64,000 bases of DNA from Halorubrum sp. Atlit-26R (GTDB lineage: Archaea > Halobacteriota > Halobacteria > Halobacteriales > Haloferacaceae), in contig NZ_QPLT01000001.1 in NCBI RefSeq assembly GCF_003666015.1, positions 248,001 to 312,000 of the forward strand, written 5' to 3'. The notes under the pieces were generated by a model. The model was not told the origin of the DNA. It did not search any database and saw only the letters and a program-made list of their open reading frames with translations. The position numbers and the translations under genes are program-made. Positions 35,886-45,461 of the stretch are shown piece after piece (position 1 is the stretch's first letter; every line of letters starts with the position of its first letter).

Positions 35886-36641
35886 TCACTCGGTGCGAGG
35901 CACCGCGTACGCGCCGACCGCGAGGAAGGCGGCCGCCAGCGCGGTCAGTACGAGGAGGTCGCCGGCCCACGCGCCGCCCTCGAAGGTGATCGCTCGGGTC
36001 CCGCGCGCGAAGTACGTCAGCGGCGAGGCCGCGACCGCGGGCAGGAACCACTCGGGCAGCAGCGACGGCGTGACGAACGTCTCCGAGAGGAAGAGTAGGG
36101 GGAGCGCGACCGTGTTACTCGCGGCGATCACGCCGTCCTGCGAGTCCGCGAGCGCGCCGAGGACGGCGCCGAGCCCGCAGAACAGCGCGACCGCGACCGC
36201 GACGAAGACGGGGAGGACGGCGAGCGCGGGCGAGACGATCAGCGTCGCGTCCGTCACCGCCAGCACGAGCCCGAGGATGAGCAGGCTCGCGGCGCCGATG
36301 ATCCCGACGTTGACGAGGGTGTGCGCGAGCAGCCACTCGGCGCGGGAGAGGGGGGTGGTCGCCAGCTTCTCGAACCGGCCGCCGTCGCGGTGGCGCGCGA
36401 TCTCGGAGCCGACCCGCGACAGCGGCGTGAACAGGACGACGACCGCGAGGTACCCCGGGATGTAGTACCCCGCCGGCTCGGCGAAGAGGCCGCCGCCGGT
36501 CGGCTGGGTCCGCACCAGCGCGCCGAAGATGACGACGAGGATGACCGGGAAGAAGAAGGTGAAAAACACCGCCGTTCGGCGCCGCGTGAACGACCGCGCC
36601 GCCGCGACCGCCTCCGTCCGGATCCGGCCGAGGCGGGTCAT
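35886..36641 (-). CDS. ABC-2 type transporter permease
   Basis: 251 aa with about six membrane helices in the ABC-2 pattern. It has a cytosolic N-terminus ([21 protein letters not shown]), an extracellular loop with [14 protein letters not shown], and [32 protein letters not shown] near the end. It is an exporter channel paired with the ATPase, whose stop its start overlaps (ATGA). The cargo is unknown: drug, lipid or polysaccharide export are family possibilities. Confidence 0.9.
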   Translation of the reverse strand: MTRLGRIRTEAVAAARSFTRRRTAVFFTFFFPVILVVIFGALVRTQPTGGGLFAEPAGYYIPGYLAVVVLFTPLSRVGSEIARHRDGGRFEKLATTPLSRAEWLLAHTLVNVGIIGAASLLILGLVLAVTDATLIVSPALAVLPVFVAVAVALFCGLGAVLGALADSQDGVIAASNTVALPLLFLSETFVTPSLLPEWFLPAVAASPLTYFARGTRAITFEGGAWAGDLLVLTALAAAFLAVGAYAVPRTE

Positions 36642-37696
36642 CGGTCTCCCCCGTCAGCGGTGACGTCCTCTGACAGTCCGCCGTCCCCCCGACGCGTGTA
36701 CTCCTCGCCGGTGAGCCGCAGGTACACGTCCTCCAGCGACGGCTCCGACCACGAGAGCGAGTCGAAGGCGACGCCGGCGTCGTCGAGCGCGTCGACCGCG
36801 GCCCCGATCGCTTCGGGGCGGACGCCGCGCACCCGGAGCCCCTCGTCGGTCGCCTCGACGGTCGGATCGCTCCCGAGCCGCTCGCGGACTCCGGTCGCGA
36901 CCGCCTCGACCGTTTCCGCGGTCGTCGGCTCCGGGGTCGCGGCGTCGAGCCGCGGGGCCCCGCCGTGTTCCGCCACGAGTCGGTCGGGCGCCCCGCTCGC
37001 GACGACCCGCCCGTCGCGGAGCATGGCCACGCGGTCGGCGAGCCGCTCGACCTCGTCCATCGCGTGGCTCGTGAGGAAGACGGTCGTGCCGTCGGCCGCG
37101 AGCCGCTCGATCAGCCGGTGGATCGCCCGCCGACCGGCCGGATCGATCCCGGTCGTCGGCTCGTCGAGGAACAGCAGGTCGGGGTCGTTGACGACGGCGG
37201 TCGCGACGCAGGTCCGGCGCTTCTGACCGCCCGAGAGCGTCTCGTACCAGGCGTCCGCGTCGTCGGCCATCCCCACGTCGTCGAGGACGGACTCGGTGTC
37301 CCGGGCCGCGTCGTAGAGGCCGCCGTAGTAGTCGACCAGCTCGCGGGCCGTGAGCCGCGCGGGCGGGTCGAACGACTGCGGGAGCAGCCCGATCCGCGAG
37401 GGGTCGACGTCGCGGGGCTGTGCGCCGAAGACGCGCAGGTCGCCCTCGGCCTCGGTGGTCCCCGTCAGCGCGCGCACCAGCGTCGTCTTCCCGGCGCCGT
37501 TGGGGCCGATGAGCCCGAACACCTCGCCGGCCGCGACGTCGAGGTCGACCCCGTCGAGCGCGACGACGTCGCCGTACGCCTTCCGGACCCCCTCGCCGCC
37601 GACGACGGGGTCGCCTCCGACGCCGGCGTCGGGGACGCCAGAGACCGGGTCCTCTCCGGTCGCGTCGGCCGCGGCGCCGGTCGCTGTCTCGTCCAT
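36638..37696 (-). CDS. ABC transporter ATP-binding protein (ABC-2 partner)
   Basis: 352 aa. Walker [11 protein letters not shown] is at about 63-72, the signature is LSGGQKRR, Walker B is [13 protein letters not shown], and the switch region is FLTSHAMDE. The first 35 residues are an acidic Gly/Pro extension. The last 110 residues form the accessory domain typical of DrrA/CcmA-like exporters, ending in a Gly/Asp tail. It is first in a two-gene operon with the overlapping permease. TTTTCGGCCG, and beyond it the divergent folCP promoter, lie upstream. Confidence 0.93.
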   Translation of the reverse strand: MDETATGAAADATGEDPVSGVPDAGVGGDPVVGGEGVRKAYGDVVALDGVDLDVAAGEVFGLIGPNGAGKTTLVRALTGTTEAEGDLRVFGAQPRDVDPSRIGLLPQSFDPPARLTARELVDYYGGLYDAARDTESVLDDVGMADDADAWYETLSGGQKRRTCVATAVVNDPDLLFLDEPTTGIDPAGRRAIHRLIERLAADGTTVFLTSHAMDEVERLADRVAMLRDGRVVASGAPDRLVAEHGGAPRLDAATPEPTTAETVEAVATGVRERLGSDPTVEATDEGLRVRGVRPEAIGAAVDALDDAGVAFDSLSWSEPSLEDVYLRLTGEEYTRRGDGGLSEDVTADGGDR

Positions 37697-37803
37697 GCGT
37701 TCGGATGCGGCCGCCGCGCGCGTAAGGGTTGCTTTTCGGCCGCCGAGACCGTCGCCCGTCCCGGTCCGTTACGCCTAAGCGACGCGCCGCCGACCCACGG
37801 CGT

Positions 37804-40410
37804 ATGCACTACCACGAGGCGGCGGCGTTCCTCTTCGACCTCCGCCGCTTCTCGGTCAAGCCCGGCACGGAGCGGGTGGAGGCGCTGTTGGCGCACCTCG
37901 GGGACCCGCAGGCGGACGTGCCGTTCGTTCAGATCGCGGGGTCGAACGGGAAGGGGAGCGCGGCGCGGCTGACGGAGTCGGTCCTGCGCGAGGCGGAGCT
38001 GTCGGTGGGGCTGTACACCTCGCCGCACCTCTCGGCGCTGTCGGAGCGGGTCCGCGTCGACGGCCGGGAGATGACCGAGTCGGCGATCGCCGACTTCGTC
38101 GCCGAGGTGCGCCCGTGGCTGATCGACCGCGCGGCCGCCGGCGAGCCGCTCACGTTCTTCGAGGTCGTGACGGCGATGGCGGTCCACGAGTTCGCGCGCC
38201 GCGACGTCGACGTCGCGGTGCTGGAGGTCGGCCTCGGCGGCGAGTACGACGCGACGAGCGCGGTCGACCCGGTCGCGACCGCCGTGACGAACGTCTCCTT
38301 GGAACACACGGCGGTCCTCGGTGACACGATCGGCGAGATCGCCCGCACGAAGGCCCGTATCGCCCGCCCGGACGCGCCGTTCGTAACCGCCTGCGACGGC
38401 GAGGCGCTCGACGTGGTCCGCGAGGTCGCGGGCGAGGCCGGCGCGCCGGTGACGCGGGTGACGGGCGACGGCGAGCCGGACGAGCGGGAGGCCGAAGACC
38501 CGCCCGCCCTCGCGGCGAGCTACGAGGGCCGGGTGAGCGCCACCGACGCCGAGGTCTCTCTCACCGGCGAGCGCGAGGGCACATACCGCATCCCCCTCGT
38601 CGGCCGCCATCAGGCGGCGAACGCGGCGGTCGCCGTCGCGCTCGCGGACCGGACGGCGGCGGCGCTGGAAGACGGGGCGCCATCCCCCCCGGAGACAGAG
38701 CTCTCCGACCGCGCCGTGCGCGACGGGCTCGCGCGGGCGACGTGGCCCGGCCGCTTCGAGGTGGTCGACACGGCGCCGCTGACGGTGCTGGACGGCGCGC
38801 ACAACCCCGCGGCCGCCAACACGCTCGCGGCGACGCTGGACGAGTACGACTACGACGACCTCCACCTCGTGTACGCCGCGATGCACGACAAGGACCACGC
38901 GGAGACGGCCGCGGCGCTCCCCGACGCCGCGACGGCGGTCACCTGCCGGCCCGCCATCGATCGCGCCGAGGACCCCGACGTGCTCGCGGCCGCGCTCCGG
39001 TCGGCGGGCGTCGGCGAGGTGACGGCCGGCGACGACGTGGCGGACGCGCTCGCCGAGGCCGTCGACCGCGCCGACGAGGGGGACTGCGTGCTGCTCGTCG
39101 GCTCGCTGTTCGCGGTCGCGGAGGCCCGGGCGGCCCGGACGCGGACGGTCCGCGAGCGGACCGTTCGGGACGCCGAGGACGCGGCCCACGCGCTCGACAC
39201 GGGGGGCGTCCCGCCCGAGGGCGTCGCGGCCCACCGCGACGGCGTCGACCACCGCGTCCTCACGCTGCGGCTGCGCGGCGACCGCGCCGAGCGCGTCGCG
39301 AGCGAGGTCCGGGCGGTCGGCGGCGACGCGGCGCTCGGCGGCCTCGGGGCGGGCGAGGACCGCGGGGCCGGCGGCGAGCAGGTACCCGTCACCGTCGCGG
39401 GAACGGTCGCGGAACTCCGCGCCCTCGTCACCCGGCTCGCGGCGGCCGACGGCGGCGGGCTCGGGGGCGTGGCGTCCGACCTCGCTGCGGCGGCCGGAAT
39501 AGAAGAACAGGAGGTCGACGCGGACGACGCCGACCCCGACTTCCCGTGGACCGACCGCACCGCGGTGATGGGCGTGCTCAACGTCACGCCGGACTCTTTC
39601 CACGACGGCGGGCGCCACGCCGACCTCGACGACGCGGTCGCGGGCGTCGAGCGGATGGTCGAGGCGGGAGTCGACGTCGTCGACGTGGGCGGGGAGTCGA
39701 CCCGACCCGGGGCGGAGCCGGTCCCCGTCGACGAGGAGATCGAGCGCGTCGTGCCGACGATCGAGGCGATTCAGTCGGTGCCCGCGGTGGGGTCCGGGGA
39801 CGTGCTCGTCTCCGTCGACACGCGGAAGCCGGCCGTCGCCGAGGCGGCGCTCGACGCCGGCGCGGACGTCATCAACGACGTGACGGGGTTAGAGGACTCC
39901 GAGATGCGCTCGGTGGTCGCCGACGCCGACTGCCCGGTGATCGTGATGCACAGCCTCGACGCGCCGGTCGACCCCGACGCCGACCCCGAGTACGACGACG
40001 TGGTCGGCGAGGTCGTCGACGCCTTGCGCGAGCGGCTGGCCTTGGCCGACACGGCCGGCATCGACCGCGACCGCGTCATCGTCGACCCCGGGCTCGGCTT
40101 CGGGAAGTCGCCGGCGGAGGACTTCGAGCTGCTCGCCCGCTGCGGGGAGTTCGCGGCGCTCGGCTGTCCGGTCCTGATCGGCCACTCGCACAAGTCGCTG
40201 TACGGCGCGGTCGGGCGCGACGCCGACGACCGCGAGCACGCGACCGTCGCGGGCACCGCGCTCGCGGCCGACCGCGGCGCGGACATCGTCCGCGTCCACG
40301 ACGTCGCCGAGAACCGCGCGGCGGTCGACGTCGCCGCCGCGGTGAACGGGTCGCTGCGCGACGGCGACGGCGAGGACGGCGCGCTGCGCGACGGCGAGGA
40401 CGCGGAATGA
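37804..40410 (+). CDS. folCP: Bifunctional folylpolyglutamate synthase / dihydropteroate synthase
   Basis: 868 aa from the ATG at 37804. The N-terminal half is FolC: MHYHEAAAFLFDL, P-loop IAGSNGKGS (45-53), GLYTSPHL, LEVGLGGEYDATS, and VLDGAHNPAA near 335. A linker of about 140 residues with low-complexity Gly/Ala follows. FolP begins near residue 580 (MGVLNVTPDSFHDGG) and contains DVGGESTRPGA, NDVTGLED and GFGKSPAEDFELL. One chain would make dihydropteroate and add glutamate. FolC-FolP fusion is known in haloarchaea. The fusion is intact, with no frameshift. It is followed 76 bp later by the DHH gene on the same strand. Confidence 0.95.
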   Translation: MHYHEAAAFLFDLRRFSVKPGTERVEALLAHLGDPQADVPFVQIAGSNGKGSAARLTESVLREAELSVGLYTSPHLSALSERVRVDGREMTESAIADFVAEVRPWLIDRAAAGEPLTFFEVVTAMAVHEFARRDVDVAVLEVGLGGEYDATSAVDPVATAVTNVSLEHTAVLGDTIGEIARTKARIARPDAPFVTACDGEALDVVREVAGEAGAPVTRVTGDGEPDEREAEDPPALAASYEGRVSATDAEVSLTGEREGTYRIPLVGRHQAANAAVAVALADRTAAALEDGAPSPPETELSDRAVRDGLARATWPGRFEVVDTAPLTVLDGAHNPAAANTLAATLDEYDYDDLHLVYAAMHDKDHAETAAALPDAATAVTCRPAIDRAEDPDVLAAALRSAGVGEVTAGDDVADALAEAVDRADEGDCVLLVGSLFAVAEARAARTRTVRERTVRDAEDAAHALDTGGVPPEGVAAHRDGVDHRVLTLRLRGDRAERVASEVRAVGGDAALGGLGAGEDRGAGGEQVPVTVAGTVAELRALVTRLAAADGGGLGGVASDLAAAAGIEEQEVDADDADPDFPWTDRTAVMGVLNVTPDSFHDGGRHADLDDAVAGVERMVEAGVDVVDVGGESTRPGAEPVPVDEEIERVVPTIEAIQSVPAVGSGDVLVSVDTRKPAVAEAALDAGADVINDVTGLEDSEMRSVVADADCPVIVMHSLDAPVDPDADPEYDDVVGEVVDALRERLALADTAGIDRDRVIVDPGLGFGKSPAEDFELLARCGEFAALGCPVLIGHSHKSLYGAVGRDADDREHATVAGTALAADRGADIVRVHDVAENRAAVDVAAAVNGSLRDGDGEDGALRDGEDAE

Positions 40411-40486
40411 CGCGGAACCGGGCTCCGGTCCCGACCTCGCGCCGCGCCGACGGCAGCGTTTTGCCTCGCGACCCCCTCGCCTCCGT

Positions 40487-41980
40487 ATGACCCGGCGCCT
40501 GCTGCTCGGCTGTAGCGCGGTCGGGAACGCGCTCGTCGAACACGCCCGCGACGAGCGCGGCGGGCGCGACGACCTCGTCGCGATCACCGACGACACCGGC
40601 TGGGTGTCGACGCTGCGCGACCGCAACGTCGCGACCGTCGAGGCCGATCCGACCGACCCCGAGAGCTATCCAGACAGCGCCGGCGTCGTGCTGATCGCCA
40701 GCGACGACGCCGCGCGCAACGTCGCCGCCGCGCGCGCGGCCCGGGAGCGGTATCCCGAGGCGCTGATCGTCGCGCACCTCGGGACTGCGCCGACCGACGA
40801 GCAGCGCGCGGCGGTCGAGGCGGTCGCCGACCGCGTGGTCGACCCGGTCGAGGCGGTCGCGGACCGCGTCTTCGAGGCGGTCGGGCTCGACGACGGCCGC
40901 GGCACCGACGCCGACGCGGAGTTCGCCCCCGCCGATGACGGCGGCGAGAAGCCGGCTCGACTGCTCTCGGCGCTCCGGGGGCTCTCGGGGCCGCTGCTGG
41001 TCGTCGCGCACGACAACCCCGACCCCGACGCCATCGCGAGCGCGCTCGGGTTAGCGCGGATCGCGGCGTCGATCGGCGTCGAGGCGGACGCCTGCTACGG
41101 CGGCGAGATCGCCCACCAGGAGAACCGCGCGATGGTGAACCTCCTCGACATCCGGCTCCGCTCGTTCGACGAGGTCGACCTCGACGCGTACGGCGGCGTC
41201 GCCCTGGTCGACCACTCCCGCGCGGGGATCAACGACAGCCTCCCCGAGGGCCACCCCGTCGACGTCGTCGTGGACCACCACCCGCCGCGGGGGCCGGTCG
41301 CGGGGTCGTTCGTCGACATCCGCCCCGCGGTCGGCGCGACGAGCACGCTCATCTCCGAGTACCTCTCGCGGTACGGGATCGCGCCGGAGCGGGACCTCGC
41401 CACGGCGCTTTTGTACGGCATCCGGATCGACACGAAGGACTTCACGCGCGCGACCGCCATCGACGACTTCGAGGCGGCGGCCGCGCTGCTCGCGCACGCC
41501 GACGAGTCGACGCTCGAACGCGTCGAGAGCCCGAGCGTGAGCCCGGAGACGCTGCGCGTCCTCGCGGCCGCAATCGAGAACCGCGACGTCCGCGGGTCGG
41601 TGGCCGCCTCCTGCGTCGGCGAGATAGCCGACCGCGACGCGCTCGCGCAGGCGGCCGAGCGGCTCCTCGACTTGGAGGACGTGACGGTGACGTTCGTCTA
41701 CGGCTACATGGACGGCGTGATCTACGGCTCCGCCCGCGCCCGCGGCGCCGACCTCGACGCGGGCGAGCTGCTTCGCGACGCGCTCGACCCCGTCGGCTCC
41801 GCCGGGGGGCACGCCTCGATGGCCGGCGCGCAGGTCCCCCTCGGCATCCTCTCTGAGGTCTCCGAGTCGGAGTCGCTGGCGGACGTCGTCGAGGCGTTCG
41901 TCGCCGGGCGCTTCTTCGAGGCGCTCGACGACGCGCCCGCGCAGCCGACCGGGCTCCCCCCGGAGTTCCCGACCGACTGA
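40487..41980 (+). CDS. DHH/DHHA1 phosphoesterase with N-terminal TrkA-N-like domain
   Basis: 497 aa. The first 135 residues resemble a nucleotide-binding Rossmann domain (LLLGCSAVGNALVEHA, VVLIASDDAARNVAAARAAR), as in TrkA-N. The rest is a DHH phosphoesterase: AHDNPDPDAIASA, VDHSRAG, VVDHHPP, and the DHHA1 motif GGHASMAGAQ. DHH enzymes of this group cleave nanoRNA/pAp or cyclic dinucleotides, or single-stranded DNA. Which substrate applies here is unknown. The fusion of a ligand-sensing domain to a DHH core is known in haloarchaea. It lies downstream of folCP. Confidence 0.88.
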   Translation: MTRRLLLGCSAVGNALVEHARDERGGRDDLVAITDDTGWVSTLRDRNVATVEADPTDPESYPDSAGVVLIASDDAARNVAAARAARERYPEALIVAHLGTAPTDEQRAAVEAVADRVVDPVEAVADRVFEAVGLDDGRGTDADAEFAPADDGGEKPARLLSALRGLSGPLLVVAHDNPDPDAIASALGLARIAASIGVEADACYGGEIAHQENRAMVNLLDIRLRSFDEVDLDAYGGVALVDHSRAGINDSLPEGHPVDVVVDHHPPRGPVAGSFVDIRPAVGATSTLISEYLSRYGIAPERDLATALLYGIRIDTKDFTRATAIDDFEAAAALLAHADESTLERVESPSVSPETLRVLAAAIENRDVRGSVAASCVGEIADRDALAQAAERLLDLEDVTVTFVYGYMDGVIYGSARARGADLDAGELLRDALDPVGSAGGHASMAGAQVPLGILSEVSESESLADVVEAFVAGRFFEALDDAPAQPTGLPPEFPTD

Positions 41981-42056
41981 GGTCGCCGAGAGGCGGTCGT
42001 GCGGGAATCGCGCAACGGTCGCAACGTACATACGACGCGCCGGCCAACTGTGGGAC

Positions 42057-43127
42057 ATGACCGACGACATCGTCGAACACCGTCGACTGATCATCGCCGG
42101 CACCGGTATCTCGGGCCTCTCCGCGGCGATCTACGCCGCGCGCTCGAACAACGACCCGCTGCTCATCGAGGGCGACGAGCCGGGCGGCCAGCTGACGCTG
42201 ACGACCGACGTGGAGAACTACCCCGGCTTCCCCGAGGGGATCTCCGGGCCGAGCCTGATCAACGACATGAAAGAGCAGGCCGAGAAGTTCGGCGCCGAGG
42301 CCCGCAACGGCGTCATCGAGGACGTCTCGAAGGAGCCCGCGGGCCACTTCCGCGCCGCGCTCTCCGACGGCGACGTCTACACCGCCGACGCCGTCATCGC
42401 CGCGTCGGGCGCCAGCGCCCGGACGCTCGGCGTCCCCGGCGAGGACGAGCTGATGGGGTACGGCCTCTCGACGTGTGCCACCTGCGACGGCGCGTTCTTC
42501 CGCGACGAGGACATGCTCGTCGTCGGCGGCGGCGACGCCGCGATGGAGGAGGCGAACTTCCTGACGAAGTTCGCGGACACGGTGTACATCGCCCACCGCC
42601 GCGAGGAGTTCCGCGCCGAGGACGTGTGGATCGAGCGCGTGATGGACAAGGTCGACGACGGGGAGATCGAGCTCCTCCTCAACACCGAGCTCACCGAGAT
42701 CCACGGCACCCCCGAGGACGGCATCGATCACGTGACGCTCGTCGAACACCCGGACGGCCACCCGACGGAGAAGCTGGACGACCCGGCGACCGCCGACGAG
42801 GTCGACGAGTCCGCGTTCGACGTCGGTGCGGTGTTCTACGCCATCGGCCACACGCCGAACACCGACTTCCTCGAAGGGACCGGCATCGAGACCGACGACG
42901 ACGGCTACCTGATCACCGAGGGCGGCCGCGGCGGCGGGCAGACCCGAACCGGCGTCGAGGGCCTGTTCGGCGCCGGCGACGTGGTCGACTTCCACTACCA
43001 GCAGGCGGCCACCGCGAGCGGCATGGGCGTGAAGGCGGCGCTCGACGCCGACGAGTACCTCTCCGAGCGCGAGCGCGCCGGCGAGCTGTACGAGGCCGAG
43101 GTCGACGCCGCGGCCGCGGACGACTGA
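42057..43127 (+). CDS. trxB: Thioredoxin-reductase-like FAD/NAD(P) oxidoreductase
   Basis: 356 aa. The FAD dinucleotide motif is IAGTGISGLSAAIYAA (12-27). PGGQLTLTTDVENYPGFPEG and the redox pair CATC (about residues 140-143) are thioredoxin reductase hallmarks, followed by GGGDAAMEEA for NAD(P)H. It is longer than classical TrxB because of an acidic insertion (about 235-260) and an Ala/Asp tail. A cytosolic disulfide reductase for thioredoxins such as the one at 27707-27976 is plausible but inferred. TACATACGACG about 30 bp upstream is a TATA candidate. Confidence 0.92.
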   Translation: MTDDIVEHRRLIIAGTGISGLSAAIYAARSNNDPLLIEGDEPGGQLTLTTDVENYPGFPEGISGPSLINDMKEQAEKFGAEARNGVIEDVSKEPAGHFRAALSDGDVYTADAVIAASGASARTLGVPGEDELMGYGLSTCATCDGAFFRDEDMLVVGGGDAAMEEANFLTKFADTVYIAHRREEFRAEDVWIERVMDKVDDGEIELLLNTELTEIHGTPEDGIDHVTLVEHPDGHPTEKLDDPATADEVDESAFDVGAVFYAIGHTPNTDFLEGTGIETDDDGYLITEGGRGGGQTRTGVEGLFGAGDVVDFHYQQAATASGMGVKAALDADEYLSERERAGELYEAEVDAAAADD

Positions 43128-43265
43128 GGGGCGGTTCGCCGCTTTCGTCGCGTCCGGGTCACCGCTCCGACGCCCCCGTCCGCGCCCGTGAGGCGATCGG
43201 TGACTCAAACTCTTCTTTGCGTTATACGCGGTACTATCCGCGGTCCCGCCGTCGTTCGAAACGAG

Positions 43266-43826
43266 ATGAACAGACGCGGTCTTGCCGTCGTCGCCGCTGC
43301 GCTCGCGTTGTTCGTGACCGGTAGCGCCGTCGCCCTCGCCGGTCCCGTGTCGGGAGGGCCCGGCGGCCTCCTCGGCGGGGCGAGCGATCCACCGGCGCTG
43401 CTCCACTTCGATTCCGACGAGGTCCGCTGTCCCGACGAGTTCGCGGCCAACAGCTCCACGTCGGTGTCCGCCGGGCCCGAGAACACGGAGATAACGTACG
43501 CTCGAAACGTCTCGCTGCCGAGTTCCTCGCACGCGGTCGGCGGCCCGACGTTCGAACGCCTGAACGAGTCGGCCTACGTCCTCGACGTCCCGATCGAGGA
43601 GGCGGGGAACGCGTCGCGGTCGTGTTCGGGCGTCGTCCGCTACAACGGCACGATGCGGATTCCCGCGGGCGACGACCCGTGGACCCTGATCGTGAAACAG
43701 GACGGCGAGACGGTCACGACGCTCCGCGGCGACTCGGACTCCTCGCTCCTCGGCGGGTCGACGAGCGTGAGCGGGAGCGTTTCGGCTTCCGACCGATCGA
43801 GTAACGCCACGAACTCATCGGAGTGA
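43266..43826 (+). CDS. Secreted hypothetical protein
   Basis: 186 aa from the ATG at 43266 (MNRRGLAVVAAALALFV). It has an N-terminal signal sequence (about 1-27), a Gly-rich stretch, and a 130-residue domain with two cysteines (VRCPDEF and SRSCSGVV) that could form a disulfide. It ends in a Ser/Gly/Asn tail with potential N-glycosylation sequons (NAT, NSS). The frame is open about 26 codons further upstream, but the chosen start gives the signal peptide. I recognise no family. Repeat copy D begins about ten bases after its stop. Confidence 0.68.
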   Translation: MNRRGLAVVAAALALFVTGSAVALAGPVSGGPGGLLGGASDPPALLHFDSDEVRCPDEFAANSSTSVSAGPENTEITYARNVSLPSSSHAVGGPTFERLNESAYVLDVPIEEAGNASRSCSGVVRYNGTMRIPAGDDPWTLIVKQDGETVTTLRGDSDSSLLGGSTSVSGSVSASDRSSNATNSSE

Positions 43827-43835
43827 GTCACGGTC

Positions 43836-44229
43836 GTGGCGAACACCACCAAAGTCCCAGCCGTTCATTTATAAATAGCTGACAGTAGATCGACGGCGAA
43901 CGCCTCCAAAACCCCAGCCGCTCGGCGATACGTGGCTGCTGCCGGGGCGAACACCGCCAAAGCCCCAGCCGGGAGGGCGCCGGACGCTCGCTGCGCTCCT
44001 CAGTCGCTCACTCCGTTCGCTCCCTGCGGTGCTTACGTCGCCTTCGGCGCCCTCCCGGCTGCCCCTTTGAGTCCCTCCCGACCGCGACCGCACCGCCACC
44101 TCACGCCTCCCCAGCCTCGTCGGTGGTCCTCCGCTTCGCTCCGGACCACCGACTCCCTCGCGCGTGCTCCTCGCGGCCGCCTCCGGCGACCACTCGGAGG
44201 CACGCGCCACCGCGGTTCTATTTATAAAT
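43836..44229 (+). repeat. Intergenic structured repeat, copy D (forward)
   Basis: Full copy with three leader boxes at 43846, 43903 and 43954 (spacing 57 and 51 bp); TTTATAAA appears at 43868. The hairpin I stem is GCCGGGAGGGCGCCG paired with its complement at about 44045-44059, quite different in sequence from copies A, B and F yet fully complementary. The CCCC/GCCCC internal loop and the loop motif GGTGCTTACGTCG are kept. Hairpin II is GTCGGTGGTCC/GGACCACCGAC. Hairpin III has outer stem GCGCGTGC/GCACGCGC with a divergent inner part. TTCTATTTATAAAT closes it at 44217-44229. It lies between convergent genes. Confidence 0.92.
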
Positions 44230-44249
44230 GGTCGCTGTGACCGCCTGAT

Positions 44250-45461
44250 TTAGGACAGAATCTCGACCTCGTAGCCGTCGGCTTCGAGCGCGTCGACGAT
44301 GTCGGCGGCGTGTTCGGCGTCGTCGGTCTCGAGTTCGAGCTCGAGTTCGGCGGCGTTGACGGCCACGTCCCGCGAGGTGCGGTCGTGGTGGACCGCGTAC
44401 ACGTTCGCGCCGGTGCGCGCGACGATGCTGGAGACCCGTTCGAGTTCGCCGGGGCGGTCTTTTAAATCGATGGTGATCTTGAGGTACCGGCCCATCTGGA
44501 CCAGCCCGCGGCGGATCACGGTGCCGAGGCGGTTGAGGTCGATGTTGCCGCCGCAGAGCGCGGCGACGATCGTCTCGCCGTCGTCGTACTCGAAGGCGTC
44601 GGAGAGGACGGCGGCGAGCGCGACCGCGCCGGCGCCCTCGACGAGCGTCTTCGCGCGTTCGAGGAGGAGCGTGAGGGCCAAGGCGATCTCGCGGTCGTCG
44701 ACGGTGACGACCTCGTCGACGTACTCCGCCATGACCTCCAAGGTCTGCTCGCCGACCGACCGCGTCGCGATCCCGTCGGCGATCGTGTCGACGCTGTCGA
44801 TCTCCGTCACCTCCCCCGCCTCCAGCGACTTCGCGGCCGAGGCGGCGCCCTCCGCCTGAACGCCGACGACGCGCACGTCGGGGAGCTGTTCTTTGATCGC
44901 GACCGCGACCCCCGAGATCAGCCCGCCGCCCCCGATCGGGACGACGACGGTGTCCAGATCGGGGCAGTCGTCGACGATCTCGAGGCCGAGCGTCCCCTGG
45001 CCGGCCATCACGACCGGGTCGTCGAACGCGTGGACGTAGGTGCGCCCCTCCTCCTCCTCCAGCCGGTGCGCGTACGCCTGCGCCTCGTCGTAGTCGACGC
45101 CCTCTAAGCGGACGCTCGCCCCGTACCCGCGGGTGGCCTTCACCTTCGAGACGGGCGCGAACTTCGGCATCACGACGGTGGCGTCGACGCCAGCGCGGCT
45201 CGCCGCCAGCGCCACGCCCTGCGCGTGGTTGCCGGCGCTCGCGGTGACGACGCCGGCCTCGCGCTCCGCGTCGGAGAGCGTCTGGATCCGGTTCATCGCG
45301 CCGCGGATCTTGAACGCGCCGGTGCGCTGGAAGTTCTCTAACTTGAGGTGGAGGTCCGCGCCGCTCATCTCGGAGAAGGAGCGCGACCGCTCCAGGGGCG
45401 TGTGGCGGGCGACGCCCGAGACCCGCTCGCGCGCCTCGCGGATGTCGGCGAGTGTGAGCAT
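44250..45461 (-). CDS. ilvA: Threonine ammonia-lyase
   Basis: 403 aa PLP enzyme converting threonine to 2-oxobutanoate, a precursor for isoleucine. The Schiff-base lysine is Lys51 in RTGAFKIRGA, the glycine loop is PIGGGGLISG, and the cofactor-binding segment SAGNHAQGVA is present. One C-terminal ACT domain (about 325-400; KITIDLKDRPGELERVSSIV) implies allosteric control by an amino acid. The size and single ACT resemble catabolic TdcB or archaeal forms instead of the long two-ACT bacterial IlvA. A citramalate/isopropylmalate-type synthase is also in the window (50485-52056). Confidence 0.94.
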   Translation of the reverse strand: MLTLADIREARERVSGVARHTPLERSRSFSEMSGADLHLKLENFQRTGAFKIRGAMNRIQTLSDAEREAGVVTASAGNHAQGVALAASRAGVDATVVMPKFAPVSKVKATRGYGASVRLEGVDYDEAQAYAHRLEEEEGRTYVHAFDDPVVMAGQGTLGLEIVDDCPDLDTVVVPIGGGGLISGVAVAIKEQLPDVRVVGVQAEGAASAAKSLEAGEVTEIDSVDTIADGIATRSVGEQTLEVMAEYVDEVVTVDDREIALALTLLLERAKTLVEGAGAVALAAVLSDAFEYDDGETIVAALCGGNIDLNRLGTVIRRGLVQMGRYLKITIDLKDRPGELERVSSIVARTGANVYAVHHDRTSRDVAVNAAELELELETDDAEHAADIVDALEADGYEVEILS

